Notes under the pieces: model-generated
Told to the model about the DNA's origin: nothing
Database searches by the model: none
What the model saw: only the letters and a program-made list of their open reading frames with translations
From: CAVORD01 sp963698535
GTDB taxonomy: Bacteria > Bacteroidota > Bacteroidia > Bacteroidales > VadinHA17
Reading direction: 5' to 3'
Length of the DNA: 64,000 bases
NCBI GenBank assembly: GCA_963698535.1
Contig: CAVORD010000002.1
Span: forward strand, 124,001 to 188,000
Part shown: positions 1 through 9,611 of the stretch, piece by piece
Layout: each line of letters opens with the position of its first letter
Numbering within the stretch: position 1 is the stretch's first letter
Program-made: the position numbers and the translations under genes

Positions 1-69
1 AACTTAAGGGCATCAGGGATTGATTATTAACTTATTTTTTTGCTACCTTTAAGTCAGTAACAATCATCT

Positions 70-507
70 ATGATGACAGACCGTCGGAAAATAAGACGCG
101 TCAGCCTTAAAGTAGAAGATGCTCCGACTACACAGGTAATTGGTTTAGCATCCTCCGATAACGACTATCGTATATCGCAGGTCATTAATTCACTCGCCGG
201 ATTATCTTTTGCCATCGATAAGCCCCTGTCAGTTAAGGACGACAAGAGAGAATTGACTTTCAGCAGATTCTCCTCATCAGGAAAGTTCGACAATGGGAAC
301 TATTCCATCATTTCCAATAAAAGCGGCAACAGTCTGCTTATGCCTTCATTCAGTAACATTGATTATTTTATTACTATCCCGGAAGAGTCATCTGACGATG
401 CAACCCGTACCCTCATGGAACAGATTAAAAAGGGAGAAATGATAACAGGGGTTTTTCTAATCAATCTTGAGAAAGTTAAAGACAGGAATAAAAACCAATT
501 AATGTAA
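70..507 (+). CDS. IPExxxVDY family protein
   Basis: A 145-residue cytoplasmic protein with no signal peptide or membrane segment. It follows the layout of the small Bacteroidota family named IPExxxVDY: an early DNDYRISQVIN segment (about residues 30-40), LTFSRF (62-67), NIDYFITIPEE (96-106) and a C-terminal stretch leading to VFLINLEKVKDRNK. The function of this family is not known. Two ATG codons lie in tandem at 70 and 73, so the start is uncertain by one codon. A -7-like box TACCTTTA at 44-51 may be its promoter. The next gene starts 5 bases after the stop, so the two are probably co-transcribed. Confidence 0.75.
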   Translation: MMTDRRKIRRVSLKVEDAPTTQVIGLASSDNDYRISQVINSLAGLSFAIDKPLSVKDDKRELTFSRFSSSGKFDNGNYSIISNKSGNSLLMPSFSNIDYFITIPEESSDDATRTLMEQIKKGEMITGVFLINLEKVKDRNKNQLM

Positions 508-512
508 TCATT

Positions 513-992
513 ATGGATAATCTACATCATAAGTTATCTGACCAGGAGTTCTCCACAGGGAGGAAAGCATTATTGTGGATTGTTGGATCGATCTTCTTCT
601 GTATAGGCTTTTGGGATATTTATAAAAGTAATATCCTCAATGATGACAGGATAAGCATTGGAGTGGTGACAGTCACCTTCTCTATTGGATTGTTTATCTA
701 TTTTGTTGCCTTCCTTGCTTCCAGAAAGAAAAAAGAACATTTCTTTACTGTTGATAATAACGGAATCTCCTTCCGTTTCGGGACTTTTGTTGAAGTCCAT
801 GGGAATTTTACGTGGCAGGAGATCGATCATATTAACTTCCCTCCACATACACGCCTCTTTGTTTTAAACCTGAAAAACGGTGATAAAAAGGCTGTTAATC
901 TTAACTGGATCAATAAAGACAAAGGAAAGTCGATCCTCAGACATGTCTATTACAGCGCTGGTTCTTTAGGGGTGAAAACCCTCAGGAAATAA
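513..992 (+). CDS. Two-TM membrane protein with C-terminal PH-like domain, unknown function
   Basis: A 159-residue protein with two hydrophobic segments, about residues 17-36 and 47-68. A basic stop-transfer stretch (RKKKE) follows, then a cytoplasmic domain from about 75 onwards. That domain has alternating strands (FFTVDNNGISF, NFTWQEIDHINF, RLFVLNLKNGDKK), like bacterial PH domains that follow two membrane helices. I do not recognise a specific family, and the PH resemblance is inference from the strand pattern. It starts 5 bases after the preceding gene and is followed by a strong hairpin terminator, so it is the last gene of a two-gene unit. Confidence 0.7.
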   Translation: MDNLHHKLSDQEFSTGRKALLWIVGSIFFCIGFWDIYKSNILNDDRISIGVVTVTFSIGLFIYFVAFLASRKKKEHFFTVDNNGISFRFGTFVEVHGNFTWQEIDHINFPPHTRLFVLNLKNGDKKAVNLNWINKDKGKSILRHVYYSAGSLGVKTLRK

Positions 993-1022
993 CGGAAAAC
1001 TCTGCCGGGTCATAAAAGAAAA

Positions 1023-1048
1023 GGAGGTGATTTCTCACCTCCATTTTC
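1023..1048 (+). terminator. Rho-independent terminator after the two-gene unit
   Basis: A perfect 8-bp stem, GGAGGTGA (1023-1030) with TCACCTCC (1035-1042) and a TTTC loop, followed by ATTTTCATT. It lies 30 bases after the stop at 992. Confidence 0.7.
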
Positions 1049-1286
1049 ATTAACCCTAAAACTAACCTAACCTATGAAAAAAAACCTATAACCCTTAAAA
1101 CAAATATCGTGCCAAACACATTACAAATGTAATCCATACTTTTTTCATTACAAAACAATCTTTCGTAAATAATTGATAATTAACATAAATTTATGATTTG
1201 ACGGAAGATGAGCACGCAAACGTTTCCGATATCTTAACGGGTGTTAAAGAAAGTTAAAAGATATCTACCTGTTCAATTATAAGGGT
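1049..1286 (+). other. AT-rich intergenic region upstream of the sensor kinase gene
   Basis: Part of a roughly 300-base gene-free stretch. It holds a five-codon reading frame MKKNL (1074-1091) with a poly-A start typical of Bacteroidota secreted-protein genes. It also holds a palindrome ATTACAAATGTAAT (1120-1133) and a second CATTACAAA at 1147-1155. These could be operator half-sites for the downstream two-component system, but that is inference only. Nothing else is recognisable. Confidence 0.4.
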
Positions 1287-1294
1287 TAAATTTG
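1287..1294 (+). promoter_or_regulatory. Candidate Bacteroidota -7 box for the kinase/regulator operon
   Basis: TAAATTTG matches TAnnTTTG. No good -33 TTTG is visible 19 bases upstream. If used, transcription would start very close to the GTG at 1301, giving an almost leaderless message. Confidence 0.3.
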
Positions 1295-1300
1295 ACCATT

Positions 1301-2846
1301 GTGAGGAGAAAGACCATCATTCTTATTGCAGCTTTTTTTTTGCTGGCTATATCCGGACTTATCTTTATTCAGATATACTGGATAGGCCGGTCTATTCGTA
1401 TTAAAGATGAGCAGTTAAGGGTCCTTGCAAATAAATCCATGAACTCTGTTGTACTCGAACTTGAACGGCAGGAGGTGCTTAAGAGGATCTTCCAGGAGAT
1501 AGATACAAATGGAGACGATTCCATCCCAACGATAATATCAGCATCAGGAGACCTTGCCAGGCAGCTCCAGGGGAGTACGTCTGACTTTAACCTCAGGGAG
1601 TACTTTGGAATAAATGAGGAGGGCGCACCTGTAACAATCAACAGCGCCGGTAAGAGGATCATAATTTCTACGGAGCAATTCCCCGTTCTTGCCGATGAAA
1701 TGGGCACAGAGCTGTCCAATTCAGCCTTAAATGCCGGCATATCCGGAAGGGTGAACGAAAAGATACTGCTGCTTGAAAATATTATGGATAAGATCTTTCT
1801 TGATATCCCCTCCATAAGAGAAAGAATCGACCCGGAAGAGGTCAATAAACTGTTGGGTGAAACATTTAAAAACGCAGGAATACTTCTGAGTTTTGAATTT
1901 GCCATAAAAACCGGAAACTCATCCACTTTTTATAAATCAGCAGGATTTACAGAGTCAGTGCCCGCTAATAAGTACCTCAGACAATTGTTCCCGAACGATC
2001 CTGTCCCCGGAAACAATCAGCTAATACTATACTTCCCCCACGAAAAGCAATACAGCTTTGAGGAAATTGGTGCAATGGGTATTGTATCTGTAATCATAAC
2101 ACTACTGCTCCTTTTCCTTTCAGCCAGCACCTTCTATGTAATATTCCGACAAAAAAAGATGTCTGAAATACGTACCGACTTTGTCAATAATATGACTCAC
2201 GAGCTTAAGACTCCAATTTCTACAATTTCGCTGGCATCACAAATGCTTGGTGACAAATCAATCAGGGTAGATGCACAGCGTATTGAAGATCTGTCGAAAA
2301 TAATATACGATGAAAGTAACCGATTGAGATATCTGGTGGAGAAGGTCCTTCAGATGGCTATTTTCGAGAGGATGAAGCTTAAACTTAAAATGACCAGGTA
2401 TGATTTTCATGAGATCATAAACCAGGTTGTAAAAAACTTTAAATTGCAGATCGAATCACACAAGGGAACCATTAACAACTGAACTCCTGGCTGCTGACCC
2501 ATTTATTGAGATTGATGAAGTGCATTTTCATAATGTTATTTCAAATCTCATTGACAACGCAATAAAATATTCAAGGGAGAAAGTGGAAATAGCAATCAGG
2601 ACCAGGTCAACCGCGGGAGGCCTGACAGTTGAAATAGAGGATAAGGGGGAAGGAATAAGTTCTCAGAACCAGAAGCGTATTTTTGACAAATTTTACCGGG
2701 TCCCTTCCGGTAATGTACACAGAGTTAAAGGCACCGGGCTCGGATTAAGCTATGTAAAGAAAATAGTAGAAGGCCACAAAGGGACAATAAGGGTGGAAAG
2801 CCGACCTGGGCACGGATCACGATTTATAATATTCTTACCAAAATAG
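1301..2846 (+). CDS. Sensor histidine kinase, frame broken by one extra base near 2471-2480
   Basis: A membrane sensor kinase. The upstream frame gives TM1 directly after the start, an extracytoplasmic sensor region of about 230 residues, TM2, and the phospho-acceptor box NNMTHELKTPIS. That frame stops at TGA 2480-2482. The downstream frame continues the same protein: ELLAADPFIEIDEVHFHNVI, then the N box NLIDNAIKYS, G1 DKGEGIS and G2 GTGLGLSYVKK. Dropping one A from AACAACT around 2474-2480 joins them into a 514-residue kinase. GTG 1301 is preferred over TTG 1292 because TM1 (RRKTIILIAAFFLLAI) then begins directly. The paired regulator starts 6 bases after the stop. As written the kinase would lack its ATP-binding domain; a sequence error is more likely than decay. 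Confidence 0.85.
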
Positions 2847-2852
2847 ACTGCG

Positions 2853-3536
2853 ATGGGAAAAATAGCAATCCTTCTGGCTGAAGATGATCTGAATCTTGGA
2901 ACACTCCTTAAGAGCTATCTAGAGGCGAAATCATATGAGGTAGTGCTTGAGAAAGACGGAGAATCGGCTTTCCTGAAATATAAGGGAGGAAAGTTCTCAA
3001 TTGCTATTCTTGACATTATGATGCCTGAAATGGATGGTTTTACCCTGGCAAAAAAGATAAGGGCCACCAACCTCCATTTTCCGATAATATTCCTGTCGGC
3101 CAAAAACCAACATGAGGATATAATGGAGGGATTTTCTACAGGAGCCGATGATTATATCACCAAGCCATTTTCTATGGAAGAGCTGCTGGTAAGGATCGAA
3201 GCAATACTCAGGAGATCAGCCGGCCGCACAGGTACGGCTGAAGAAATCTTTAGTATCGGATCCTACAGCTTCGACACTTCAAAGCAACTTCTCTCTCATG
3301 GCGAGACAATTCAAAAACTGACAACAAAGGAGGGTGAACTCCTGAAATTGCTGTGTCAGTATTCAAACCAGGTTCTGGAAAGAAACTGGGCCCTGACAAA
3401 TATCTGGCATGATGATAACTATTTCAATGCCAGAAGCATGGATGTGTACATTACCAAACTGCGCAAGTACCTTAAAAAGGATCCTTCTGTTGAGATCATC
3501 AATGTACATGGCAAAGGATACAAACTTATCTGCTAA
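2853..3536 (+). CDS. OmpR/PhoB-type response regulator
   Basis: A 227-residue DNA-binding response regulator. The receiver domain (about 1-120) has the acidic pair in LLAEDDLNLG, the phospho-acceptor Asp54 in AILDIMMPE and the conserved Lys in YITKPFS. The winged-helix output domain (about 130-227) ends in SMDVYITKLRKYLKKDP and INVHGKGYKLIC, as in OmpR/PhoB proteins. It sits 6 bases behind the sensor kinase gene and is its evident partner. The regulon cannot be read from the sequence. The gene is intact. Confidence 0.92.
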   Translation: MGKIAILLAEDDLNLGTLLKSYLEAKSYEVVLEKDGESAFLKYKGGKFSIAILDIMMPEMDGFTLAKKIRATNLHFPIIFLSAKNQHEDIMEGFSTGADDYITKPFSMEELLVRIEAILRRSAGRTGTAEEIFSIGSYSFDTSKQLLSHGETIQKLTTKEGELLKLLCQYSNQVLERNWALTNIWHDDNYFNARSMDVYITKLRKYLKKDPSVEIINVHGKGYKLIC

Positions 3537-3563
3537 AAAAAACCCTGACGGGTCTGTCAGGGT
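3535..3563 (-). terminator. Terminator downstream of lepA, overlapping the regulator's 3' end
   Basis: Stem ACCCTGAC (3542-3549) with GTCAGGGT (3556-3563) and a 6-base loop. On the minus strand the hairpin is followed by seven or eight T, making a strong terminator for lepA transcription. On the plus strand it directly follows the response regulator stop and may act there too, with a poorer U tract. Confidence 0.75.
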
Positions 3564-3703
3564 AATTTAAGGTTAGTCTTAGGATTCAGATATTAAATTG
3601 CTACCTGAAATCTTGTTTAGGAGCATCTAAGATAAATATTATTACTTCACTTCCGATCTTTTTTCAAAAAAAATATACCGTCACGGGCGTTCTTCAGGAA
3701 TAG

Positions 3704-5492
3704 CTAGTCAAGTTTTAAAACAGCAAGGAATGCCTGCTGTGGTACTTCAACATTTCCAACCTGCCTCATACGCTTTTTACCCTTCTTCTGTTTCTCAAGA
3801 AGCTTCCTTTTTCTCGTAATATCACCTCCGTAACACTTGGCTGTAACATCTTTACGTACTGCCTTAATAGTCTCCCTGGATATTATCTTCGCTCCAATTG
3901 CTGCCTGTATGGCAATCTCAAATTGTTGGCGGGGTATCAGTTCCTTTAGCTTAACACACATACGCCTTCCGAAATCGTAAGCACTTCCCCTGTAAATGAG
4001 TGTGGAGAGAGCATCAACCATCTCGCCGTTCAGAAGAATGTCAAGGCGCACAAGATCGGCTTTCTGATATCCTGAGTAGTGATAATCAAATGAGGCATAG
4101 CCCCGTGAAATACTCTTCAACTTGTCATAGAAGTCAAATACTATCTCAGCCAGCGGCATTTCGAATGTAACCTCCACCCTGTCGCTGGTAAGATAAACCT
4201 GATTCTTCAAAACGCCTCTCTTATCTATACAAAGGGTCATGATTGAACCCACATATTCCGATTTGGAAATTATCTGTGCCAGAATATAAGGCTCTTCAAT
4301 TCTGTCAATTACGGTTACCGAAGGCAGTCCGGAAGGATTATGAACATCCATCTCTTCTCCCTTTGTCGTGATCACCTTGTATGAAACGTTAGGTACGGTA
4401 GTAATAACATCCATATCAAACTCCCTGTCGAGTCTCTCCTGTACTATCTCCATATGAAGGAGACCCAAAAAACCACACCTGAAACCAAATCCCAGTGCAG
4501 CGGAAGATTCCGGCACAAAAGAGAGTGAAGCATCATTGAGCTGAAGCTTTTCAATTGATGACCGTAGATCCTCATAATCATCGGCATCAACAGGATAGAT
4601 ACCGGCAAAAACCATAGGCTTAACAATTTCGAAACCTTCAACAACATTTATACATGGATTTGCCACATGTGTTATTGTATCTCCAACTTTGACCTCAAGC
4701 AGAATTTTTAATCCCCGATATAATATATCCAACATCACCTGCGGAAAGGACAGGCCTTGGATCTTGCTTTAGTTTCAAAACACCAACTTCATCGGCATTA
4801 TACTCCTTGCCGGTATTGATGAATTTCACCAGATCGCCCTTGTGTATCGTCCCGTTAAAAATCCTGAAATAAGCCACAATCCCCCTGAATGAATTAAATA
4901 CTGAATCAAATATAAGTGCCTGCAGCGGTGCATTAGGATCACCCTGTGGCGCAGGTATCCTGTCGATTATGCTGTCCAGAATCATGTCAATTCCCATCCC
5001 GGTTTTTCCACTGGCCTCAATAATATCATCCCTCTCGCAACCAAGAAGGTCAACTATTTGATCTTTAACCTCATCTGGCATGGCACTTGCCATGTCCATC
5101 TTATTCAGAATCGGGATAATTTCAAGATTATGATCGATGGCCATGTAAAGATTGGATATAGTCTGAGCCTGTATGCCCTGGGTTGCATCAACGACCAGTA
5201 ACGCCCCTTCACACGCTGCTATCGACCTGGAGACCTCATAGGAGAAGTCAACATGCCCGGGAGTATCAATCAGATTAAGGTGATACTTCTTCCCTGCCCT
5301 TTCAAAGGCCATCTGGATAGCATGACTTTTTATTGTAATACCACGCTCTCTTTCAAGGTCCATATTATCGAGTACCTGATCCTGAAAATCTCTGGCGTTG
5401 AGTGTATGTGTCGCCTGCAAAAGCCTGTCGGCCAGAGTACTCTTACCATGGTCAATATGAGCGATAATGCAAAAATTACGGATCTCTATCAT
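3704..5492 (-). CDS. lepA: Elongation factor 4 (LepA), frame broken by one extra base near 4695
   Basis: Ribosome-associated GTPase that back-translocates stalled ribosomes. The first frame (from ATG 5492) carries G1 AHIDHGKST, G3 DTPGHVDF and G4 NKMD, and reaches SAGDVGYIISGIKNSA before a TGA at 4695-4697. The other frame picks up at once with EVKVGDTITHVANP and runs to the EF4-specific C-terminal domain (RKRKLLEKQKKGKKRMRQVG). Deleting one T in GCTTGAG gives a continuous 595-residue protein, the normal EF4 length. Every domain is otherwise intact, so I read this as a base-insertion error. It is a stand-alone gene with its own terminator, convergent with the regulator gene. Confidence 0.93.
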
Positions 5493-5635
5493 TCTTTCTT
5501 AACTCCTCGTATAATGGTGCAAATATAACAAAATAACAGATCATCACCGATGGCGAATATGTTGCAGGTCCTAAACTCAATAGGTGATTATGAGGCTAAC
5601 TGTCCATTGTTATTGAGCCAATTACCATCTATCAC

Positions 5636-5670
5636 AAAAAAGAGAGGGCACCCTGTTGGATACCCTCTCT
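5636..5670 (-). terminator. groEL terminator
   Basis: Stem AGAGAGGG (5641-5648) with CCCTCTCT (5663-5670). On the minus strand it is followed by TTTTTGTG. It lies 17 bases after the groEL stop. Confidence 0.85.
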
Positions 5671-5686
5671 GCATTATTATGATTGA

Positions 5687-7322
5687 TTACATCATTCCCG
5701 GCATTCCACCGCCCATTCCTGCGGCAGGGTTTCCGGCATTCTCTTCTTTTTTCTCTACTACAACAGCCTCTGTTGTCAGGAACATTCCTGCAATAGATGC
5801 TGCATTTTCAAGTGCTATACGTGTAACCTTGGCAGGATCAATTACACCCGACTCATAAAGGTTCTCATATTTATTGGTCTGCGCATTATAACCAAAATCG
5901 GCCTTGCCCTCTTTTACCTTTTGTACCACTACGGCACCTTCCATTCCGGCATTAAGCACAATCTGACGCAGCGGCTCTTCAATGGCACGCTTAACTAATT
6001 TCAATACCTGTGGTCTGATCATCATTGTCACCTGTAAGACCTTCCAGAGATGAAATAGCTCTGATATAGGCAACACCACCACCAGGAACAATACCTTCTT
6101 CAATAGCAGCACGGGTTGCACTAAGAGCATCATCAACGCGATCTTTCTTCTCTTTCATCTCAACTTCAGAAGCAGCACCAATATAGAGAACTGCAACACC
6201 ACCTGCCAGTTTGGCAAGCCTCTCCTGAAGCTTTTCCTTATCATAATCGGAAGTGGTTGTTGTTATCTGCTGCTTTATCTGATTAACCCTTGCCTTGATA
6301 AGTTCTGAGTCACCTCCACCGTTAACGATAGTGGTGTTCTCCTTATTTACAGTTACTTTCTCTGCTACTCCAAGCATATCAAGTGTTGCATGCTCAAGTT
6401 TAAGACCTTTCTCTTCGGTTATAACAGTACCACCTGTAAGAACTGCTATATCTTCCAGCATCTCTTTTCTCCTGTCGCCAAATCCTGGTGCTTTTACCGC
6501 ACATACCCTTAATGATCCGCGAAGCCTGTTAACAACCAGAGTTGCAAGAGCTTCTCCTTCAATATCTTCAGCAATTATCATAAGAGGTCTTCCGTTCTGA
6601 GCTGTTGCTTCAAGAACAGGAAGCATATCCTTCATGGTACTGATCTTCTTGTCGTGAATAAGGATGAAAGGATTCTCCATCTCTGCTTCCATCTTTTCAG
6701 CATTGGTTACAAAGTATGGTGAGATATAACCGCGGTCGAACTGCATACCTTCAACAACCTCAACAGTTGTCTCAGTGCCTTTTGCCTCTTCAACAGTAAT
6801 AACACCTTCTTTCTTTACTTTATCCATTGCAAGGGCTATCAGCTTACCTATCTCATGATCGTTGTTAGCTGAGATACTTGCCACCTGCTCGATCTTACTA
6901 AGATCATCACCAATTACTTTTGCCTGCTTTGCAAGGCTTTCAACTACCTTCTCAACAGCCTTGTCGATACCTCTTTTTATATCCATCGGATTGGCACCTG
7001 CCGTAACATTCTTCATTCCGACATTTATGATCGACTGAGCCAGCACTGTTGCTGTTGTAGTTCCGTCACCAGCATCATCTCCGGTCTTAGAGGCAACCTC
7101 TTTAACCATCTGAGCGCCCATATTCATAAACGGATCCTCAAGTTCGATCTCTTTTGCCACTGTAACACCATCCTTGGTGATCTGTGGTGCACCAAATTTC
7201 TTTTCCAGAACTACGTTACGTCCTTTGGGTCCGAGCGTTACCTTTACTGTATCTGCAAGCTGGTCAACACCTTCCTTGAGGAGACCCCTTGCTTCAATAT
7301 TGAATTTTATAATCTTTGCCAT
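5687..7322 (-). CDS. groEL: Chaperonin GroEL (60 kDa), frame broken by one extra base near 5991
   Basis: ATP-driven chaperonin subunit that forms the cytoplasmic double-ring folding chamber with GroES. The first frame has the canonical start, VTLGPKGRNVVLEKKFGAP, the catalytic DGTTTATVLAQ segment and the apical domain, up to QTTGIEIS and a TAA at 5991-5993. The other frame continues with VKRAIEEPLRQIV through the equatorial domain to the typical GGM-rich tail GGGMPGMM. Removing one A in GAAATTAGTTAAG gives 544 residues, the standard GroEL length. groEL is normally essential and this is the only copy in the window, so a sequencing or assembly insertion is far more likely than a real mutation. 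It lies 27 bases after groES and ends at a good terminator. Confidence 0.95.
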
Positions 7323-7349
7323 ATTCAGTTATTTTCGGGTTTAAAATTG

Positions 7350-7628
7350 TTAGACGATATAAAGGACATCACTTTGTGATACGAGTAGATAATCAGCACC
7401 ATCTATTGTAAGTTCCTGACCTGAGTACTTACCATAAAGGACAACATCACCCTTCTTAACTTCCATCTCCTCATCTTTCTTGGAGGCACCTGCCAGAACG
7501 ACTGTTCCCATGCGTGGTTTTTCTTTTGCTGAATCGGGAATAATGATTCCGCTGGCTGTCTTTGCTTCCGCCTCGTGAGGCATAACCAGGATCTTGCCTG
7601 CAAGTATTTTTCCTTTTAAATCTGCCAT
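7350..7628 (-). CDS. groES: Co-chaperonin GroES
   Basis: A 92-residue co-chaperonin that caps the GroEL ring. The mobile loop (EAEAKTASGIIIPDSAKEKP), the MGTVVLAG strand and the closing VLYGKYSGQE ... YLLVSQSDVLYIV are all present and the length is normal. It is first in the groES-groEL operon, and transcription is separated from secG by a terminator at 7813-7854. I see no CIRCE operator (TTAGCACTC-N9-GAGTGCTAA) upstream. A sigma-54-like TTGGCACG sits about 65 bases before the start but has a poor -12 element. Confidence 0.96.
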   Translation of the reverse strand: MADLKGKILAGKILVMPHEAEAKTASGIIIPDSAKEKPRMGTVVLAGASKKDEEMEVKKGDVVLYGKYSGQELTIDGADYLLVSQSDVLYIV

Positions 7629-7812
7629 TTTTCTATAGGTTTTATGAGTTTAACTTATTTATATTCGGTACATCAGTTTCACATAATCCGTGCCAATTGA
7701 ACTCACAGTGAAAATATGACATCTTTTGACATGGAAAGGGTCCGATAATGGTCCGTGCCATTGGCGCCCAGGAGACTATCGCTGCTAAGTGATTGCTCGT
7801 CAGAGTATTATG

Positions 7813-7854
7813 AAAAACAAAAGAAGTGTCAGTATATGACAAACTGACACTTCT
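7813..7854 (-). terminator. Terminator of the sigma-54 activator-lptE-TPR-secG operon
   Basis: An 11-bp perfect stem, AGAAGTGTCAG (7822-7832) with CTGACACTTCT (7844-7854). On the minus strand it is followed by TTTGTTTTTCA. It lies 20 bases after the secG stop and insulates groES from the operon. Confidence 0.85.
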
Positions 7855-7873
7855 CAAAGAATATAATATTCTC

Positions 7874-8221
7874 TTATTTTGTTGGGTTCTGCGGAGCTTC
7901 CTCCGGAACGGCTGTTGGAAGAACGGGGATTGCATTAGGGTCAACGGCCCTGTCGATCTGGTTCTGAATTCTTGACTGCTGTGCCTGCTCGCCTCTTGGA
8001 ATGGCTGCAGTAGCAGCAAGGCTAAGAACAAGGATCAGTACTGCAAGTGTCCAGGTAGCCTTTTCAAGGAAATCAGCTGTTTTTCTTACGCCCATAACCT
8101 GGCCTGTACCTGTAAAGTTTGCAGCAAGACCACCTCCCTTTGAATTCTGAACAAGTACCACCAATACCTGGAAAACACAGGCGATAATAATCAGAATTGA
8201 TACAAAAATATATAATCCCAT
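7874..8221 (-). CDS. secG: Preprotein translocase subunit SecG
   Basis: A 115-residue inner-membrane subunit of SecYEG. TM1 covers about residues 3-22 and TM2 about 55-75, separated by the typical SecG loop QNSKGGGLAANFTG. A Pro/Glu/Gln-rich tail follows, longer than in Proteobacteria but usual for Bacteroidota. It lies 7 bases behind the TPR gene and is last in a four-gene operon with lptE and a sigma-54 activator. Confidence 0.93.
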   Translation of the reverse strand: MGLYIFVSILIIIACVFQVLVVLVQNSKGGGLAANFTGTGQVMGVRKTADFLEKATWTLAVLILVLSLAATAAIPRGEQAQQSRIQNQIDRAVDPNAIPVLPTAVPEEAPQNPTK

Positions 8222-8228
8222 CTTCCTA

Positions 8229-9086
8229 CTATTTTATTAATTCCTCTATCTGTTTAATTTGAGTCGCAAAGTAATCACTTTTTTCGGGAAATTTCAAACA
8301 TAATTTCTCATATATATTTATTGCCTTGGTGTAATAACCCTGCGAGGTGTAAATCCGTGCCAGTGTTTCTGTTACAAGCCCGGGTGCATCCTTTTCCTCT
8401 AACCCGGCAGGCGGATCCAAAGGCATATCTCTCCGTGGCTCGATCCTCGGGTTAGTCTGGATAAAACGCTCTATCAGATCAGCGTTGCTTATCTTTTCCG
8501 AAGATTCGTCAACCCCTTCCGGTTTTGTTGATTGGCCGGGCTCATCGATAATAAGAAGATCATTGGAGGGTTTTACATTTTCAATCGTCTGGGAAAACAC
8601 CCCACTGCTTATTTCCTCTCCGCTTTCATCCAGTTCGAAGTGATCTGACTCTTCCTTTTCCACATCTTCATTAATGGAACTACTTACAGCACCATCTCTC
8701 TTTTCGATCTCTGCCAGTCGCTGCTCAACCTCCTTTAAAAGCTCCTCCCGGCTTTTTGCATCAGAATCATCTTCATCCGATGCCACTAAAACAGAGGGAA
8801 CCTCTTTAACATTAGTTTCGGATACCGGTTTCTCTTCTGGATGGCGACCTTCATTATCTGAAAAAAGCAGATGATAAAGCACTTCCCTGTCCGGTATTCT
8901 CATTGCCGACTCCTTGAGCTGGCTCTCAAACCTTATATCACTTGTATTGTCCAGGGCTTTCAAAAGCATAAGATGGCCCGCATGAAACCAGGGAAAGAGA
9001 TCGGTGATCTCCCTGATCTCACCGATCCTGCTGCTGTCCACAGAATCAGGAGATTCCAGTAAGCGAATAAACTCTTCCCTGTTCAT
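8229..9086 (-). CDS. TPR-type protein of the lptE-secG operon, unknown function
   Basis: A 285-residue soluble protein without a signal peptide. The N-terminal helical region (about 1-90: FIRLLESPDSVD ... LFPWFHAGHLMLLKALDN) looks like one or two repeat hairpins. The middle (about 100-215) is acidic and low in complexity. The last 50 residues form a clear TPR-like pair (ETLARIYTSQGYYTKAINIY). Proteins of this type sit between lptE and secG in many Bacteroidota. No enzymatic motif is visible, so a scaffold role is likely but unproven. It starts 3 bases after the lptE stop. Confidence 0.8.
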   Translation of the reverse strand: MNREEFIRLLESPDSVDSSRIGEIREITDLFPWFHAGHLMLLKALDNTSDIRFESQLKESAMRIPDREVLYHLLFSDNEGRHPEEKPVSETNVKEVPSVLVASDEDDSDAKSREELLKEVEQRLAEIEKRDGAVSSSINEDVEKEESDHFELDESGEEISSGVFSQTIENVKPSNDLLIIDEPGQSTKPEGVDESSEKISNADLIERFIQTNPRIEPRRDMPLDPPAGLEEKDAPGLVTETLARIYTSQGYYTKAINIYEKLCLKFPEKSDYFATQIKQIEELIK

Positions 9087-9089
9087 TGG

Positions 9090-9611
9090 CTACCAGTTTA
9101 CAAATGCTCGGTTAAAAATATCTTCAATTAGCAATTCAATGATCTTACTGCTCAGCCCAGCCTCAACCGACCTGAAATCGAGACTGCTGTCATAATCTTC
9201 ATACCGCGTAAATGACTGATCATAGCTCAACTCAGGTTCTTTTGAATTCGTATACTTAACCTTAACTGTTATTGAGAATCTGTTGGTTGCAGCTCTGGAG
9301 TCACCACCAACTGTTAACGGTCTCGAATCGTATGCTGTAATCTCACCCTCAAAGTCCACATCACCTAATCCGTTGACAAACGACAGACTGGTCTGAGCCC
9401 TGCATTTGTCGATCAGCGCTTCAGTAATAGATTGTGCCAGGGATGGTTCAACAATTTCGGCCCTGTTTTGAAAATATCTGATGCTGATAGTCTTTACATC
9501 AGGGGAGATACTGGCACCCGTAAATTTATAGCTCACAGTACAAGCAGTTACCGAAAGAACGCAAGCCAGACCAATAACCAGAAGTCTCCTAATCTGTGTT
9601 TTCGATATCAT
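9090..9611 (-). CDS. lptE: LptE-family outer-membrane lipoprotein
   Basis: A 173-residue lipoprotein with an N-terminal signal and a lipobox ending at Cys24 (SVTAC), so it should be lipidated and sorted to the outer membrane. The mature part (SYKFTGASISPDVKTISI, later VDFEGEITAYDSRPL and VKVKYTNSKEPELSYDQSF) matches the Bacteroidota LptE family, which plugs LptD during LPS insertion. The start overlaps the 3' end of the sigma-54 activator gene by 23 bases, so translation is probably coupled. Assignment rests on sequence style and gene order. Confidence 0.85.
   Translation of the reverse strand: MISKTQIRRLLVIGLACVLSVTACTVSYKFTGASISPDVKTISIRYFQNRAEIVEPSLAQSITEALIDKCRAQTSLSFVNGLGDVDFEGEITAYDSRPLTVGGDSRAATNRFSITVKVKYTNSKEPELSYDQSFTRYEDYDSSLDFRSVEAGLSSKIIELLIEDIFNRAFVNW

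Noticed and set aside
1094..1117. Sigma-54-like TTTGGCACGATATTTGTT on the minus strand
   Set aside because: It points away from any minus-strand gene, toward the terminator of plus-strand genes, and the -12 GC is replaced by GT.
1369..1926. 185-codon open frame on the minus strand inside the kinase gene
   Set aside because: It mirrors codon bias of the real gene on the opposite strand and has no start signal or domain.
1053..3583. Inverted CCTAAAACTAACC / GGTTAGTCTTAGG flanking the two-component genes, as if bounding a cassette
   Set aside because: The match is short and imperfect and there are no target duplications or recombinase genes; AT-rich intergenic chance is sufficient.
5550..5858. 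102-codon plus-strand frame opposite the groEL end
   Set aside because: It is antisense to the Gly/Met-rich GroEL tail and its terminator, with no coding character.
2471..5993. Programmed +1 frameshifting, as in prfB, at the kinase, lepA and groEL breaks
   Set aside because: The contexts differ (AAC-TGA, GCT-TGA, AGT-TAA), none has the prfB CTT-TGAC slip site or an upstream internal SD, and these genes are not known to be recoded.
7642..8031. 129-codon minus-strand frame across the secG 3' end and the groES upstream region
   Set aside because: It overlaps secG in another frame and spans the terminator; no homology features.
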